DNA of 64,000 bases from Halomonas ventosae. Lineage in GTDB: Bacteria > Pseudomonadota > Gammaproteobacteria > Pseudomonadales > Halomonadaceae. Under the pieces are notes generated by a model that made no database searches, was not told where the DNA came from, and saw only the letters and a program-made list of their open reading frames with translations. The DNA lies in NCBI RefSeq assembly GCF_004363555.1, contig NZ_SNZJ01000014.1, positions 44,403 to 108,402 of the forward strand. Direction: 5' to 3'. This document shows, piece after piece, positions 35,677-45,125 of the stretch (within the stretch, counting starts at the first letter, position 1; each line of letters begins with the position of its first letter). Made by a program: the position numbers and the translations under genes.

Positions 35677-35768
35677 CGGGGTGGCCAGGCGGCCATCCCC
35701 GCGGCAGACGGCAACGACGCCCACCTGCGCCTTCCCTTCCGGGACGACGCGGTGGGCGTCTTCGTTTG
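35677..35768 (+). promoter_or_regulatory. nasA leader: two hairpins and terminator (NasT target)
   Basis: The leader holds a first hairpin (35677-35701, CGGGG-TGGCC paired across a short loop, one bulge). A small hairpin GGC-[AACGAC]-GCC (35710-35721) follows, with a six-base loop having A1 and G4. A perfect 10-bp terminator stem GACGCCCACC/GGTGGGCGTC (35716-35760) comes last, followed by TTCGTTT. The A1/G4 hairpin overlaps the 5' arm of the terminator, so the two are mutually exclusive, which is the ANTAR antitermination arrangement. The ribosome binding site lies directly after. Confidence 0.7.
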
Positions 35769-35803
35769 CCCGCTCATTTCCGGCTAGCCTCGAGGAGGTC
35801 GAC

Positions 35804-38533
35804 ATGCAACAGGCCCGAACCACCTGCCCCTACTGTGGCGTCGGCTGTGGCGTTCTGGCCCAGCTGGACGACGAGCAGATGATCCACGTGGAGGGAGACG
35901 GCCAGCACCCGGCCAACTACGGTCGCCTGTGCGTCAAGGGCTCGGCGCTGCACGAGACGCTGGGGGAGCACGGCCGCTTGACCCGGCCTCGTGTCGACGG
36001 CACCGAGGTCGACTGGGATACCGCGCTGGACAGCGTGGCCACTCGCCTGGCGGCCATCCGCGAGTCGCGGGGGGCGGCGGCGATCGGCGCCTATCTCTCC
36101 GGGCAGCTGCTCACCGAGGACTACTACGTCGCCAACAAGCTGTTCAAGGGCTTCGTCGGCACGCCACATCTCGACACCAACTCGCGGCTGTGCATGGCCT
36201 CGGCGGTGGCCGCCCACAAGCGCGCCTTCGGCGTCGACGCCGTGCCGTGCTGCTACGAGGACCTGGAAGAGGCCGAACTGGTGGTGCTGGTGGGTTCCAA
36301 CCTGGCCTGGAACCACCCGGTGCTCTACCAGCGCCTCAAGGCCGCCAAGACTCGCAATCCGCTGCTGCGCGTGGTGGTGATCGACCCCCGTGTCACCGAT
36401 AGCTGCGAGATCGCCGACCTCTACCTGGGCCTGGCACCGGGCAGCGATGGCCGGCTTTTCTCCGGCCTGCTGGCACGGATGGCCGACACCGGCAGGCTCG
36501 ACCGGGTCTACATTGACCGCCACACCGCTGGCCTCGAGGAGGCGCTGGCCGCGGCGCGGGAGGAGGACACCAGGGTGGAGGCAATCGCCGCCGACTGTGA
36601 TCTCGACCCAGAGCGGCTGGAGACCTTCTACTACTGGTTCACTACCCAGCTGCATGTGGTGACGCTCTTCTCCCAGGGCATCAACCAGTCCTCCAGCGGC
36701 ACCGACAAGGGCAACGCCATCATCAACTGCCACCTGGCGGGGGGCAAGATTGGCCTGCCGGGTGCCGGGCCCTTCTCGATCACCGGCCAGCCCAACGCCA
36801 TGGGAGGGCGCGAGGTGGGCGGGCTGGCCAACCAGCTCGCCGCCCACATGGATTACGACACGCCCGGCGCCATCGACCGTGTCACGCGCTTCTGGACCAC
36901 GCCGGGCCTGGTGCCGACCCTCCCCCAAGGGCCCGGCCACAAGGCGCTGGCGCTCTTCGAGGCCATCGAGCGTGGCGAGGTGCAGGCGGTGTGGATCATG
37001 GGCACCAACCCGGCGGTGAGCCTGCCCGATGCCAACCGCGTGCGCCGCGCCCTCGAGCGCTGCCCGCTGGTGATCGTCTCCGACTGCGCGGCCGCCACGG
37101 ACCTGCTGCCCTACGCCGATATCGTCCTGCCGGCCTCCGGCTGGTCCGAGAAGGATGGCACCGTGACCAACTCCGAGCGTTGCATCTCGCGCCAGCGCGG
37201 CCTCCTGCCGCCGCCGGGAGAGGCACGCCACGACTGGTGGATCATGGTCGAGGTGGCCAGGCGCCTGGGGTTCGGCGAGGCCTTCGCCTACACCGATCCC
37301 GCCGAGATCTTCGACGAGCACGCGCAGCTCTCCGGCTTTGAAAACGAGGGGAGCCGGCTGTTCGATATCTCCGCCCTGGCCGGCCTCGACCGTGCTGCCT
37401 ATGACGCCCTGGCCCCCATCCAGTGGCCGGTGACGGCCGACGCCCCCCATGGCACCGCCCGGCTGTTCGAGTCGGGCCGGTTCGCCACTCCGGATGGGCG
37501 AGCCCGGCTGGTGCCGGTGCGGCCCCGCGGCCCCGTGCAGTCACTCGTCCCGTCGCGTCCGCTACGCCTCAATACCGGCCGGGTGCGCGACCAGTGGCAC
37601 ACCATGACGCGCACCGGCCGGGCCCCGCGGCTGATGAACCACCGCGCTGAGCCCTACATTGACCTGCACCCGGACGATGCCGCCTCACACGGCATCGAGG
37701 ACCAGCAGCTGGCGAGGCTCGTCGGCGCCGGCGGCGACTACGTCGGCCGGGCACGTCTCTCCCGGGCCCAGCGCCATGGTGAGCTCTTCGTGCCCATCCA
37801 CTGGACCGACCAGTTCAGCGGCCGGGCGCGCATGGGCGCCCTGCTCGAGGGACACGTCGACCCCCTGTCAGGCCAGCCGGAGTCCAAGCACGGCGCCGTG
37901 TCCCTCGCGCCCCTGGCCTGTGCCTGGGAAGCGACACTGGTGATTGCCGATGACCTGGACGTCGAGCCGACCTGGTGCGGCGAGGTCGACTACTGGGTGC
38001 GTATCCCCCTGGCCCGGGCGCAGCGCTGGCAGCTGGCCGGCGGCCAGGCGCGGGACTGGCTGGCCTGGGCCGCCCGGCGGCTGGGGGTGGCGGCGTCGCT
38101 GTGGTGTGACGACCCGGCCCAGGGCCGCCTCCGGGCGGCGGGCCTCCAGGAGGGGCACCTGCGCTGGTGGCTGATGGTGGCGCCGCCGGCCGAGCTGCCC
38201 GGCCTGGCCTGGCTCGATGCGCGCTTCAGCGAGGCGGCGAGCGGTGAGGCGCTGTCCACGGGGCAGAGGCGTCGGCTGCTGGCCGGCTGCGATGACGGGG
38301 CCGGTGACAGCGGTCCGTTGGTCTGCAGCTGTCATCAGGTGGGAGAGGGGGCCATCGTCGCCGCCATCCGCGAGGGGGATGCCAGCGTCGAGGCGCTGGG
38401 CGCGCGTCTTGCCTGCGGCACCCAGTGCGGCAGCTGCATTCCCGAACTCAAGTCCCTGATCGAAGAGCATGCCGAAGAGGAGGGGAGCCATGCGCGCGTC
38501 AAGCCGCAACCCGAAGCCATTGATGTCGCTTGA
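35804..38533 (+). CDS. nasA: Assimilatory nitrate reductase catalytic subunit NasA
   Basis: A 909-residue molybdopterin oxidoreductase reducing nitrate to nitrite in the cytoplasm. The N-terminal [4Fe-4S] site is CPYCGVGCGV with the fourth cysteine in GRLCVKG. Then come the bis-MGD domains (SRLCMASAV with the likely Mo cysteine region; GINQSSSGTDKGNAI; GTNPAVSLPDA). A C-terminal BFD-type [2Fe-2S] domain has CSCHQVGEGAI and CGTQCGSC. The ATG follows GAGGAGGTC. The gene is behind a sigma-54 promoter and an attenuator leader. Electrons probably come from the NasB-like flavoprotein encoded on the opposite strand. Confidence 0.94.
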   Translation: MQQARTTCPYCGVGCGVLAQLDDEQMIHVEGDGQHPANYGRLCVKGSALHETLGEHGRLTRPRVDGTEVDWDTALDSVATRLAAIRESRGAAAIGAYLSGQLLTEDYYVANKLFKGFVGTPHLDTNSRLCMASAVAAHKRAFGVDAVPCCYEDLEEAELVVLVGSNLAWNHPVLYQRLKAAKTRNPLLRVVVIDPRVTDSCEIADLYLGLAPGSDGRLFSGLLARMADTGRLDRVYIDRHTAGLEEALAAAREEDTRVEAIAADCDLDPERLETFYYWFTTQLHVVTLFSQGINQSSSGTDKGNAIINCHLAGGKIGLPGAGPFSITGQPNAMGGREVGGLANQLAAHMDYDTPGAIDRVTRFWTTPGLVPTLPQGPGHKALALFEAIERGEVQAVWIMGTNPAVSLPDANRVRRALERCPLVIVSDCAAATDLLPYADIVLPASGWSEKDGTVTNSERCISRQRGLLPPPGEARHDWWIMVEVARRLGFGEAFAYTDPAEIFDEHAQLSGFENEGSRLFDISALAGLDRAAYDALAPIQWPVTADAPHGTARLFESGRFATPDGRARLVPVRPRGPVQSLVPSRPLRLNTGRVRDQWHTMTRTGRAPRLMNHRAEPYIDLHPDDAASHGIEDQQLARLVGAGGDYVGRARLSRAQRHGELFVPIHWTDQFSGRARMGALLEGHVDPLSGQPESKHGAVSLAPLACAWEATLVIADDLDVEPTWCGEVDYWVRIPLARAQRWQLAGGQARDWLAWAARRLGVAASLWCDDPAQGRLRAAGLQEGHLRWWLMVAPPAELPGLAWLDARFSEAASGEALSTGQRRRLLAGCDDGAGDSGPLVCSCHQVGEGAIVAAIREGDASVEALGARLACGTQCGSCIPELKSLIEEHAEEEGSHARVKPQPEAIDVA

Positions 38534-39434
38534 GTCGGCAACCAGGGCGTGCATGCCGCTGGCGCGTCTCGCCCAGGGGACAGGCCGCTGGCTCGCCGAG
38601 CGGTTCGGCAGTGCCGCGCGTCCCGCGGATGGGCCGTTGGAAGGCGATCGCCGTAGCGGCCGCGTCTATCTGGTGGGCGCCGGCAGCGGGGCGGCCGACC
38701 TGTTGACGCTGCGTGCCGCCCGGCTGCTTCAGCAGGCCGATGCCGTGGTCTACGACCGCCTGGTCGGGGATGAAGTGCTGGCACTGATTCCCGCCGGGCG
38801 GGAGCGCCATGACGTGGGTAAGGCCCGTGGCCACCACAGCGTCCCCCAGGCCGAGATCGGCGAGCTGATGGTGAGGCTGGCACGTCAGGGCAAGTCGGTG
38901 GTGCGCCTCAAGGGCGGGGATCCCGGCGTGTTCGGGCGCATGGGGGAGGAGCTCGGTGTCCTGGGTGAGGCCGGCGTCCCGGCCGAGATCGTGCCCGGCA
39001 TCACCGCCGCCTCGGCGGCCTGTGCCGCCATGGGCATCCCCCTCACCGATCGCGCCCATGCCCAGCAGTTGCGTTTCGTCACGGCCCAGCGCTGCCGGGA
39101 GGACGGCGAGCCGGACTGGGCCTCGCTGGCCTGCCGGGACGAGACCCTCGTGTTCTACATGGGACTTAGCAAGGTGTCGGCGATCTGTGAGGGGCTGCGT
39201 GGGGCGGGGCTCCCCGACGACTGGCCAGTGATGCTGGTGGCCAATGCCAGCCTGGCCGACCAGCGCTCACTGGTCGGGGACCTGGCTGACATGCCGGCCA
39301 GGCTGGCCGCCGAACCGCTCCCCTCGCCCTGCCTGATCGTGGTGGGCAGCGTGGTGCGCATGGCAGCCTCCACGCCGGCAGGCCATGCCGTGCCGCGTGA
39401 CAGGTCGTCAAGGCATGAAACCTTAGGTCGTTGA
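38490..39434 (+). CDS. cobA: Uroporphyrinogen-III C-methyltransferase (siroheme synthesis)
   Basis: A 314-residue SUMT. The catalytic core starts at VYLVGAGSGAADLLTLRA and includes the SAM-site VVRLKGGDPGVFGRMGEE and PGITAASA motifs and the DETLVFYMG segment. An N-terminal extension of about 55 residues has no clear domain. The start chosen at 38490 follows GAGGAGGGG and lies inside the nasA 3' end, so the genes overlap by 44 bases; a later ATG at 38523 is possible. It makes precorrin-2 for siroheme, the cofactor of NirB, and is co-transcribed with nasA. Confidence 0.9.
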   Translation: MRASSRNPKPLMSLESATRACMPLARLAQGTGRWLAERFGSAARPADGPLEGDRRSGRVYLVGAGSGAADLLTLRAARLLQQADAVVYDRLVGDEVLALIPAGRERHDVGKARGHHSVPQAEIGELMVRLARQGKSVVRLKGGDPGVFGRMGEELGVLGEAGVPAEIVPGITAASAACAAMGIPLTDRAHAQQLRFVTAQRCREDGEPDWASLACRDETLVFYMGLSKVSAICEGLRGAGLPDDWPVMLVANASLADQRSLVGDLADMPARLAAEPLPSPCLIVVGSVVRMAASTPAGHAVPRDRSSRHETLGR

Positions 39435-39765
39435 TGCAAGCCTGGCCGGGTGATCGTGATGATGCGGAAGTCACCCCCCGTCGTGCAGTAACCGCGATCA
39501 GCGGCACTGCTCCGTCACCCGCTCGACTGCTTGGATCCTGAATGCTTCGATATATCGATGACATCTCCTGGGCCTGCTGGGGGAGTCAGTGCAAGCCCTG
39601 GAAGTATCTTCTGGAGCCCGGGGCATTTCAGGCCTCGGAGCGGGTGCGATCATCGGACTGACGCGGGGGCTATACTGTGTTGACCCGTCGCGTGCCGGAG
39701 CATGCCGCCCCAGGCGAGCGTTGGGCGCCTGGTCGGGAGGCATCACCCGCGACGTCGGAGGTGAC
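39435..39765. other. Intergenic region cobA to ATP-grasp gene
   Basis: About 330 bases with no recognised gene. The open frame upstream of the ATP-grasp start has no family similarity. No clear terminator was identified. Confidence 0.3.
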
Positions 39766-40791
39766 ATGTCGGATATCCAGGTGGCCGTGCTGTTGGGTGA
39801 TCCCCGGCTGCCTTATGGCTATGCCATCGGTGGCAGTTTCGGCGAGGAGGAACTGGACGCGGTCGAGCACCTGCGCGAAGCCCTCGCGCGGCTCGAGGGG
39901 TATCGTTTTACCTTTCTCGACGACCATGGGGCCTGGATCGACGACCTGCGGGCCAATCCCCCTGACCTGGCACTGAACCTCTGCGATACGGGCTTTCGCA
40001 ACGACTGGGAGCTGGAGCGCGATGTGCCGGCGCTACTGGAGGTCCTGGGGATTCCCTATACCGGCGCCGATCCCATGAGCATCAGTCTCACTACCGACAA
40101 GGCCCTGGTGCGCGCCCTGGCGGCGGGGCAGGGCATTCCCGTCCCCAACGAGACCTACGTGGACCTGAGCGCGGCCCCGCTGGTCTTGCCGGCCATCTAT
40201 CCCTGCCTGATAAAGCCCAACAGTAGCGGTGGCAGCTTCGGCATCACTCGGGATTGCGTGGTACGGGATGTCGGGGAAGCAGAGGCTTACCTGCAGTGGC
40301 TAGCGCAGCAACCCGGCGTCGCCGATGCCCTGATCCAGGACTTCCTCACCGGCCCGGAGTATACCCTGGGGCTGGTCGGCAACAGCGCGAGCGGCTTCAC
40401 GGTGCTGCCGCCGCTGGAGATCGACTACTCGGCGCTGGATCCCGAATTGCCGCCCATCCTGACCTACGGCTCCAAGGCCGATCCCGGCTCGCCCTACTGG
40501 GAGAAGCTCCGTTTCCGGCGGGCCGAGCTCGATGACGTGACCTGGGGTCAGCTGATTGATCATTCGGTCAAGCTGTTTCGCCGCCTGGGGCTTCGCGACT
40601 ATGCGCGCATCGACTTTCGCAAGGGCGAGGATGGCCAGCCGCGGTTGCTCGACGTCAACACCAACCCGACCTGGTCCTGGGACGGCAAGCTGGCGCTGAT
40701 GGCCGAGTGGGCGGGCTATCCCTACCATGAGCTGCTGCGGCTGATCCTCGAGGCCGCGATCACCCGTTATGGCCTGCGCGGTCCTGCCTGA
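39766..40791 (+). CDS. ATP-grasp ligase, D-Ala-D-Ala ligase-like
   Basis: A 341-residue ATP-grasp enzyme of the Ddl type: N-terminal domain IQVAVLLGDPRL, ATP-binding LIKPNSSGGSFGITRD, and the metal/ligand motifs ARIDFRKGEDG and LLDVNTNPTW. The start follows GGAGGTGAC. True Ddl enzymes usually sit in the division/cell wall cluster and end with the motif E-x-N-T-x-P-G; here it reads DVNTNPTW, so the substrate is probably another peptide or amino acid. It converges on the first CocE-type hydrolase gene with six bases between the stops. A peptide ligase next to two acyl/peptide hydrolases may be meaningful. Confidence 0.8.
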   Translation: MSDIQVAVLLGDPRLPYGYAIGGSFGEEELDAVEHLREALARLEGYRFTFLDDHGAWIDDLRANPPDLALNLCDTGFRNDWELERDVPALLEVLGIPYTGADPMSISLTTDKALVRALAAGQGIPVPNETYVDLSAAPLVLPAIYPCLIKPNSSGGSFGITRDCVVRDVGEAEAYLQWLAQQPGVADALIQDFLTGPEYTLGLVGNSASGFTVLPPLEIDYSALDPELPPILTYGSKADPGSPYWEKLRFRRAELDDVTWGQLIDHSVKLFRRLGLRDYARIDFRKGEDGQPRLLDVNTNPTWSWDGKLALMAEWAGYPYHELLRLILEAAITRYGLRGPA

Positions 40792-40797
40792 GTCCCG

Positions 40798-42831
40798 TCA
40801 CAGCAGCCGGCGCACGATCTCCTCGTCCCAGTCCCGGCGCGCGAAGAGCGCGTCGCCCTCGTAGGCCTTCAGCACGCCGCGGATCCGGAAGCTCCGTGAG
40901 GTGGCGGTCAGGCTGGTGCGGCATTCCAGACGGGTGGACCAGTTGCCTCGCTGGTGGGTGGTGGTCTGCTCGACCGTCACTTCGGCCGTTTCGGGGTCGT
41001 AGTCGTGGATACGATAGGTCTTGGCGAGGGTATAGCCGACCGTCAGGTCGATGTCTTCGATCCGAGCCAGCGCGGCATCGCCGAAGTCGCCGCCGGTGGT
41101 GGCGATCCGGTAGGTCGACATGCCAGTGGTCAGGTCGCGTTCCACCCGGCGCTGGAAGGGGGCCACCTTCAGGGTCGTCATCTCCGGCATGGGGCCGCGT
41201 TCCGGTGGCTCGAAGGGCCGTAGCTCGGCGTCCTCGGGGCGGGGCGGTCGTTCCGGCAGTGTCAGCTGGCTGATCCCGGTATGCAGCGTCAGGTTGACCG
41301 GTGCCGGTGCCGGCCAGGTCACCGGCCAGTAGCTGGTCGAGATCGCCAGCCGGATGGTGTGGCCGGGCGCGAAGGCATAGGCGATGTCGTTGAGCTGCAC
41401 TGTCACCCGATAGCGGCGTCCCGGTTCCAGCGGGCTAGGGTGTTCGCGGCTGTCGCGCTGGGTGAGGTTGAGCAGGCCATAGCTGACCCGCGCCGAGGCG
41501 CCGTCCGGGGCGACGTCGTTGAGGCGCACGATGACGTAGGCCACCGGCCGGTCCACCGAGAGCTCGATCGAGACACCGGGGGCACCCAGGATCTCGAGGC
41601 GCCGATCGAGGGGATCCGAGTCGAAGACCAGGGACTTGCCGTCGTCTTCCCGCTGGTCGATGGGCGCCTCGCCCTCGGAGCCGAACCCGTACCAGTCGCC
41701 GGCGCCCAGGCCGGTCGTCTGCGGTGAGGCGATGCGCATGCGGTCCTCGCCATCGGCCTTCTCGCCCAGCGACAGCACGTTCAGGTGGAGCGTCTTAGGC
41801 TGGATCCTCGGCGAGGGCCAGCTCGTTTCCGCCACCCAGCGGCCCGGACGCTCGGCATACATCGGGGCGGGCGGCACGTACTCCTCCATCCAGACCCGCA
41901 GCAGGGGTTCGTCCATGATCCCGGTGTCGAGGCCCTTCAGCCAGTGGTCCCACCAGCGCAGGGCCTCCTGGAAGAAGCCGATCGCCGGGCCGGGCAGGGC
42001 GGCGTGGGGGAAGGCATGGGACCAGGGGCCGATCAGGCCCTTGCACGGCGCCTTCAGCCCGGCCAGCAGGCGGGGAATGGCGTTGACGTAGCCATCGGCC
42101 CAGCCCCCCACCGCGTACACCGGGCAGGTCACCGCGTCGAAGTCCTCGCAGACCGAGCCGTGCCGCCAATAGGCGTCGCGGTGAGGGTGGCGCATCCACA
42201 CCAGCGGGTAGAAAGGGGCCTGCTCGATGCGATGTTTCCACTGGGGGCGCCATCGTGCCCCGACGATGTCGGGATCCGGCGGGGTCGTGGCGCAGGACAG
42301 CAGCACGGACCCCCAGCCGAGGTTCTCGTTGAGCAGGCAGCCCCCCTGGTAGTGGACATCGTCGGTGTAGCGGTCGTCGGTGGAACACATGGTGATGATG
42401 GCCTTGAGCGGGGCCGGCCGCAGGGCCGCCACCTGCAGCGCGTTGAAGCCGCCCCAGGAGATGCCCATCATGCCGACCTCGCCGCTGCACCAGGGCTGGG
42501 TGACCAGCCAGTCGATGGCCTCCACGGCATCGTCGAGCTCCTGCTGGAGATACTCGTCTTGGAGCAGGCCATCGGAGTCGCCGCTGCCGCGCAGGTCGAG
42601 GCGCACGCAGGCATAGCCATGCCCGGCGAAATAGCGGTGCAACGGCTCGTCGCGCAGGCGGGTGAAGTCACGTTTGCGGTAGGGCATGTACTCCAGGATG
42701 GCCGGCACCGGCTCGGATTCCGCGTCGGTGGGACACCAGATCCGGGCCGCCAGTCGCGTCCCGTCTTTCATCGGGATCCAGACGTTCTCGATGACGCGAA
42801 CCTCACGGGGAAAATCCTCGACGATCTTCAT
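40798..42831 (-). CDS. CocE/NonD-family serine hydrolase, paralogue 1
   Basis: A 677-residue alpha/beta hydrolase of the CocE/NonD (X-Pro dipeptidyl-peptidase, S15) type. The nucleophile elbow is MGISWGGFN (Ser about 133). VRLDLRGSGDSDG precedes it, the Asp is in YAVGGWADGYVN, and the His follows in LIGPWSHAFPH. A C-terminal jelly-roll domain (from about residue 420) completes the family architecture. No signal peptide is seen. The ATG at 42831 is confirmed by a GAGGG site; the longer frame is antisense to the neighbour. The substrate (ester or peptide) is unknown. Confidence 0.85.
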   Translation of the reverse strand: MKIVEDFPREVRVIENVWIPMKDGTRLAARIWCPTDAESEPVPAILEYMPYRKRDFTRLRDEPLHRYFAGHGYACVRLDLRGSGDSDGLLQDEYLQQELDDAVEAIDWLVTQPWCSGEVGMMGISWGGFNALQVAALRPAPLKAIITMCSTDDRYTDDVHYQGGCLLNENLGWGSVLLSCATTPPDPDIVGARWRPQWKHRIEQAPFYPLVWMRHPHRDAYWRHGSVCEDFDAVTCPVYAVGGWADGYVNAIPRLLAGLKAPCKGLIGPWSHAFPHAALPGPAIGFFQEALRWWDHWLKGLDTGIMDEPLLRVWMEEYVPPAPMYAERPGRWVAETSWPSPRIQPKTLHLNVLSLGEKADGEDRMRIASPQTTGLGAGDWYGFGSEGEAPIDQREDDGKSLVFDSDPLDRRLEILGAPGVSIELSVDRPVAYVIVRLNDVAPDGASARVSYGLLNLTQRDSREHPSPLEPGRRYRVTVQLNDIAYAFAPGHTIRLAISTSYWPVTWPAPAPVNLTLHTGISQLTLPERPPRPEDAELRPFEPPERGPMPEMTTLKVAPFQRRVERDLTTGMSTYRIATTGGDFGDAALARIEDIDLTVGYTLAKTYRIHDYDPETAEVTVEQTTTHQRGNWSTRLECRTSLTATSRSFRIRGVLKAYEGDALFARRDWDEEIVRRLL

Positions 42832-43039
42832 GACGCTACCCTCCGGGCCGCACCGGCAGGGGCGGTGCTTGCTAAAGCATATACGACGACGGCAAACCCG
42901 GCGTCCGGTCGTGTTGCGCCGCCGAACGGGGCGGGGCACGCGACGCGCCTCATGGCCGCGAGGGTATATGCTGAAGCTTGTCGGTGGGGGCCAGGCCGGT
43001 GTCGGGGTCGCGATGCCGGATGTCGGGGGAGGAGCGGGG
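42832..43039. other. Divergent promoter region of the two CocE genes
   Basis: A 208-base gap between two divergent paralogues. It should hold both promoters. I see no recognised operator. Confidence 0.35.
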
Positions 43040-45046
43040 ATGGCGGATGCACAGCAGGATGATGTGACGGTCATCGAGAATGCCTGGATCCCCATGCCGG
43101 ATGGCGCCCGGCTGGCGGCCAAGCTGTGGCTGCCGGCGGGTGCCGAGTCGATCGGCGTCCCCGCGGTCCTCGAGTACATCCCCTACCGCAAGGGGGACTT
43201 CCGGGTGATCCGGGACAGCCAGATTCATGGCCACTTCGCCCGGCACGGCTATGCCGCGGTCCGGGTGGACCTGCGCGGCAGCGGCGACTCCGATGGCGTG
43301 CTCCATGACGAATACCTCTCCCAGGAGCTGGAGGACGGCGTCGAGGTGATCCGCTGGATCGCCGCCCAGCCCTGGTGCAACGGACGAGTCGGGATGATCG
43401 GCATCTCCTGGGGCGGCTTCAATGGCCTGCAGATCGCCGCCCTGCAACCCCCCGAGCTGCAGGCCGTGATCACCGTCTGCTCCTCGGACGATCGCTACAC
43501 CGACGATGTCCATTACATGGGCGGCTGCCTGCTGACCGACAACCTCTCCTGGGCCTCGGTGATGCTCTCCTACAACGCCTGTCCCCCGGACCCGACCATC
43601 GTCGGTGAGCGCTGGCGCGAGCTGTGGCAGCGGCGGCTGGAGCACAGCGGGCTCTGGTTGAAGACCTGGCTGGACCACCAGCGGCGGGATGCCTACTGGC
43701 GCCACGCTTCGGTCTGCGAGGACTTCGCGGCGATCCGCTGTCCGGTGTTCGCGGTCAGCGGCTGGGCCGATGGCTACTGCAACACGGTGTTCCGGCTGAT
43801 CCACCACCTGAAGGTGCCACGCAAGGGACTGGTCGGGCCCTGGAACCACAAGTATCCCCACCTGGGTGGTCCGGGACCCTCCATCGACTTCCTTGGCGAG
43901 TGCCTGCGCTGGTGGGATCGTTGGCTCAAGGATCACGACAACGGCGTGGATCGGGAGCCCCTGCTGCGCGCCTGGATGCAGGACAGCGTCTCGCCGATCA
44001 GTGACGACCGTCCCGGGCGCTGGGTCGCCGAGACCCAGTGGCCCAGCCCCCGCCTGCGGCCACGGGTCTATGCGCTGTCCCGGGAAGGCCTGGTCGCCGG
44101 GGAGCCCGCAGAGGGCGCTCCCTTGTCGATTCGCAGCCCGCTGAGCGTGGGGCTCTTCGCTGGCAAGTGGTGCAGCTATGCGGAGAGCACCGACCTCCCG
44201 ACCGACCAGCGGCTGGAGGATGGCGGCTCGCTGTGCTTCGATACGCCGCCGCTGGCCCGGGATGTCGAGATCCTCGGCGAGCCCTTCGTCGAGCTCGAGC
44301 TCTCGGCGGACCGGCCCCAGGCGATGGTCGCCGTGCGGCTCTCCGACATCGGGTCCGACGGCACCGTCACCCTGGTGAGCTACGGGCTCTGCAACCTCAG
44401 TCATCGCCATGGCCACGACCGACCCGAGCCGCTGACGCCAGGCGAAACCTGCCGGGTCAGGGTCCGCCTCAATCACGTTGCCCAGTGCTTCCCCGCGGGC
44501 AACCGCATCCGCGTGGCGCTCTCCTCCTCGTACTGGCCGCTGGCCTGGCCGTCGCCGTCTCCGGCGACGTTGACGCTCCATCCGCGAGGCTGTCGCTTGG
44601 CCCTGCCTCAGCGTCCCCGACGGGGCGCGGACAGGACCCTGCCCGGTCTCGGTGAGCCCCGCATGGCGCCAGGCCCGACCACCACTCTGCTGGTGCCGGC
44701 CCATCGGGAATGGACGGTGCTCTTCAACCTGGCCACCAACGAGGCTACGCTCGGGATCATCGACAACGATGGCAGCTGGCGCCTCGACGACCTGGGCCTG
44801 ACGCTCGGCTATGACGTCACTGAACGCTACTCCCAGGCCAACGACGACTACGCCACGGTGAGCGGCGAGGTCGTCAATCGGCGCAGGTTCGAGCGCGGCG
44901 ATTGGCGGGTGGATATTGTCACACGCACGGTGATGACCAGCACGGCCAGCCACTTCCATCTCAATGCTACCCTGGATGCCTACGAAGGCGACGAGCGGGT
45001 CTTCTCCCGTACCTGGAACGAGGTCATCCCCCGGGACCATCTGTGA
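43040..45046 (+). CDS. CocE/NonD-family serine hydrolase, paralogue 2
   Basis: A 668-residue homologue of the divergent gene. It has the same elbow IGISWGGFNG, VRVDLRGSGDSDG, Asp in FAVSGWADGYCN and His in LVGPWNHKYPH, with the jelly-roll C-terminal domain. The start at 43040 follows GGAGGAGCGGGG. The two proteins begin alike (VIEN.WIPM.DG.RLAA), so they arose by duplication and inversion. The C-terminal domains diverge more, suggesting different substrates. It is followed by the phasin gene, but with its own promoter in between. Confidence 0.85.
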   Translation: MADAQQDDVTVIENAWIPMPDGARLAAKLWLPAGAESIGVPAVLEYIPYRKGDFRVIRDSQIHGHFARHGYAAVRVDLRGSGDSDGVLHDEYLSQELEDGVEVIRWIAAQPWCNGRVGMIGISWGGFNGLQIAALQPPELQAVITVCSSDDRYTDDVHYMGGCLLTDNLSWASVMLSYNACPPDPTIVGERWRELWQRRLEHSGLWLKTWLDHQRRDAYWRHASVCEDFAAIRCPVFAVSGWADGYCNTVFRLIHHLKVPRKGLVGPWNHKYPHLGGPGPSIDFLGECLRWWDRWLKDHDNGVDREPLLRAWMQDSVSPISDDRPGRWVAETQWPSPRLRPRVYALSREGLVAGEPAEGAPLSIRSPLSVGLFAGKWCSYAESTDLPTDQRLEDGGSLCFDTPPLARDVEILGEPFVELELSADRPQAMVAVRLSDIGSDGTVTLVSYGLCNLSHRHGHDRPEPLTPGETCRVRVRLNHVAQCFPAGNRIRVALSSSYWPLAWPSPSPATLTLHPRGCRLALPQRPRRGADRTLPGLGEPRMAPGPTTTLLVPAHREWTVLFNLATNEATLGIIDNDGSWRLDDLGLTLGYDVTERYSQANDDYATVSGEVVNRRRFERGDWRVDIVTRTVMTSTASHFHLNATLDAYEGDERVFSRTWNEVIPRDHL

Positions 45047-45125
45047 GTCTCGCCGGTCGAAACGACCATGGCCGGGCACTGGAATCCTGGTGGGCGCAGG
45101 GCGGCAGCCCTGTCCTCGGTCTATG

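Noticed and set aside
35677..35701. First nasA leader hairpin as a perfect ANTAR P1 loop
   Set aside because: Its six-base loop reads CAGGCG, lacking the required A at position 1, so only the following AACGAC loop fits the rule.
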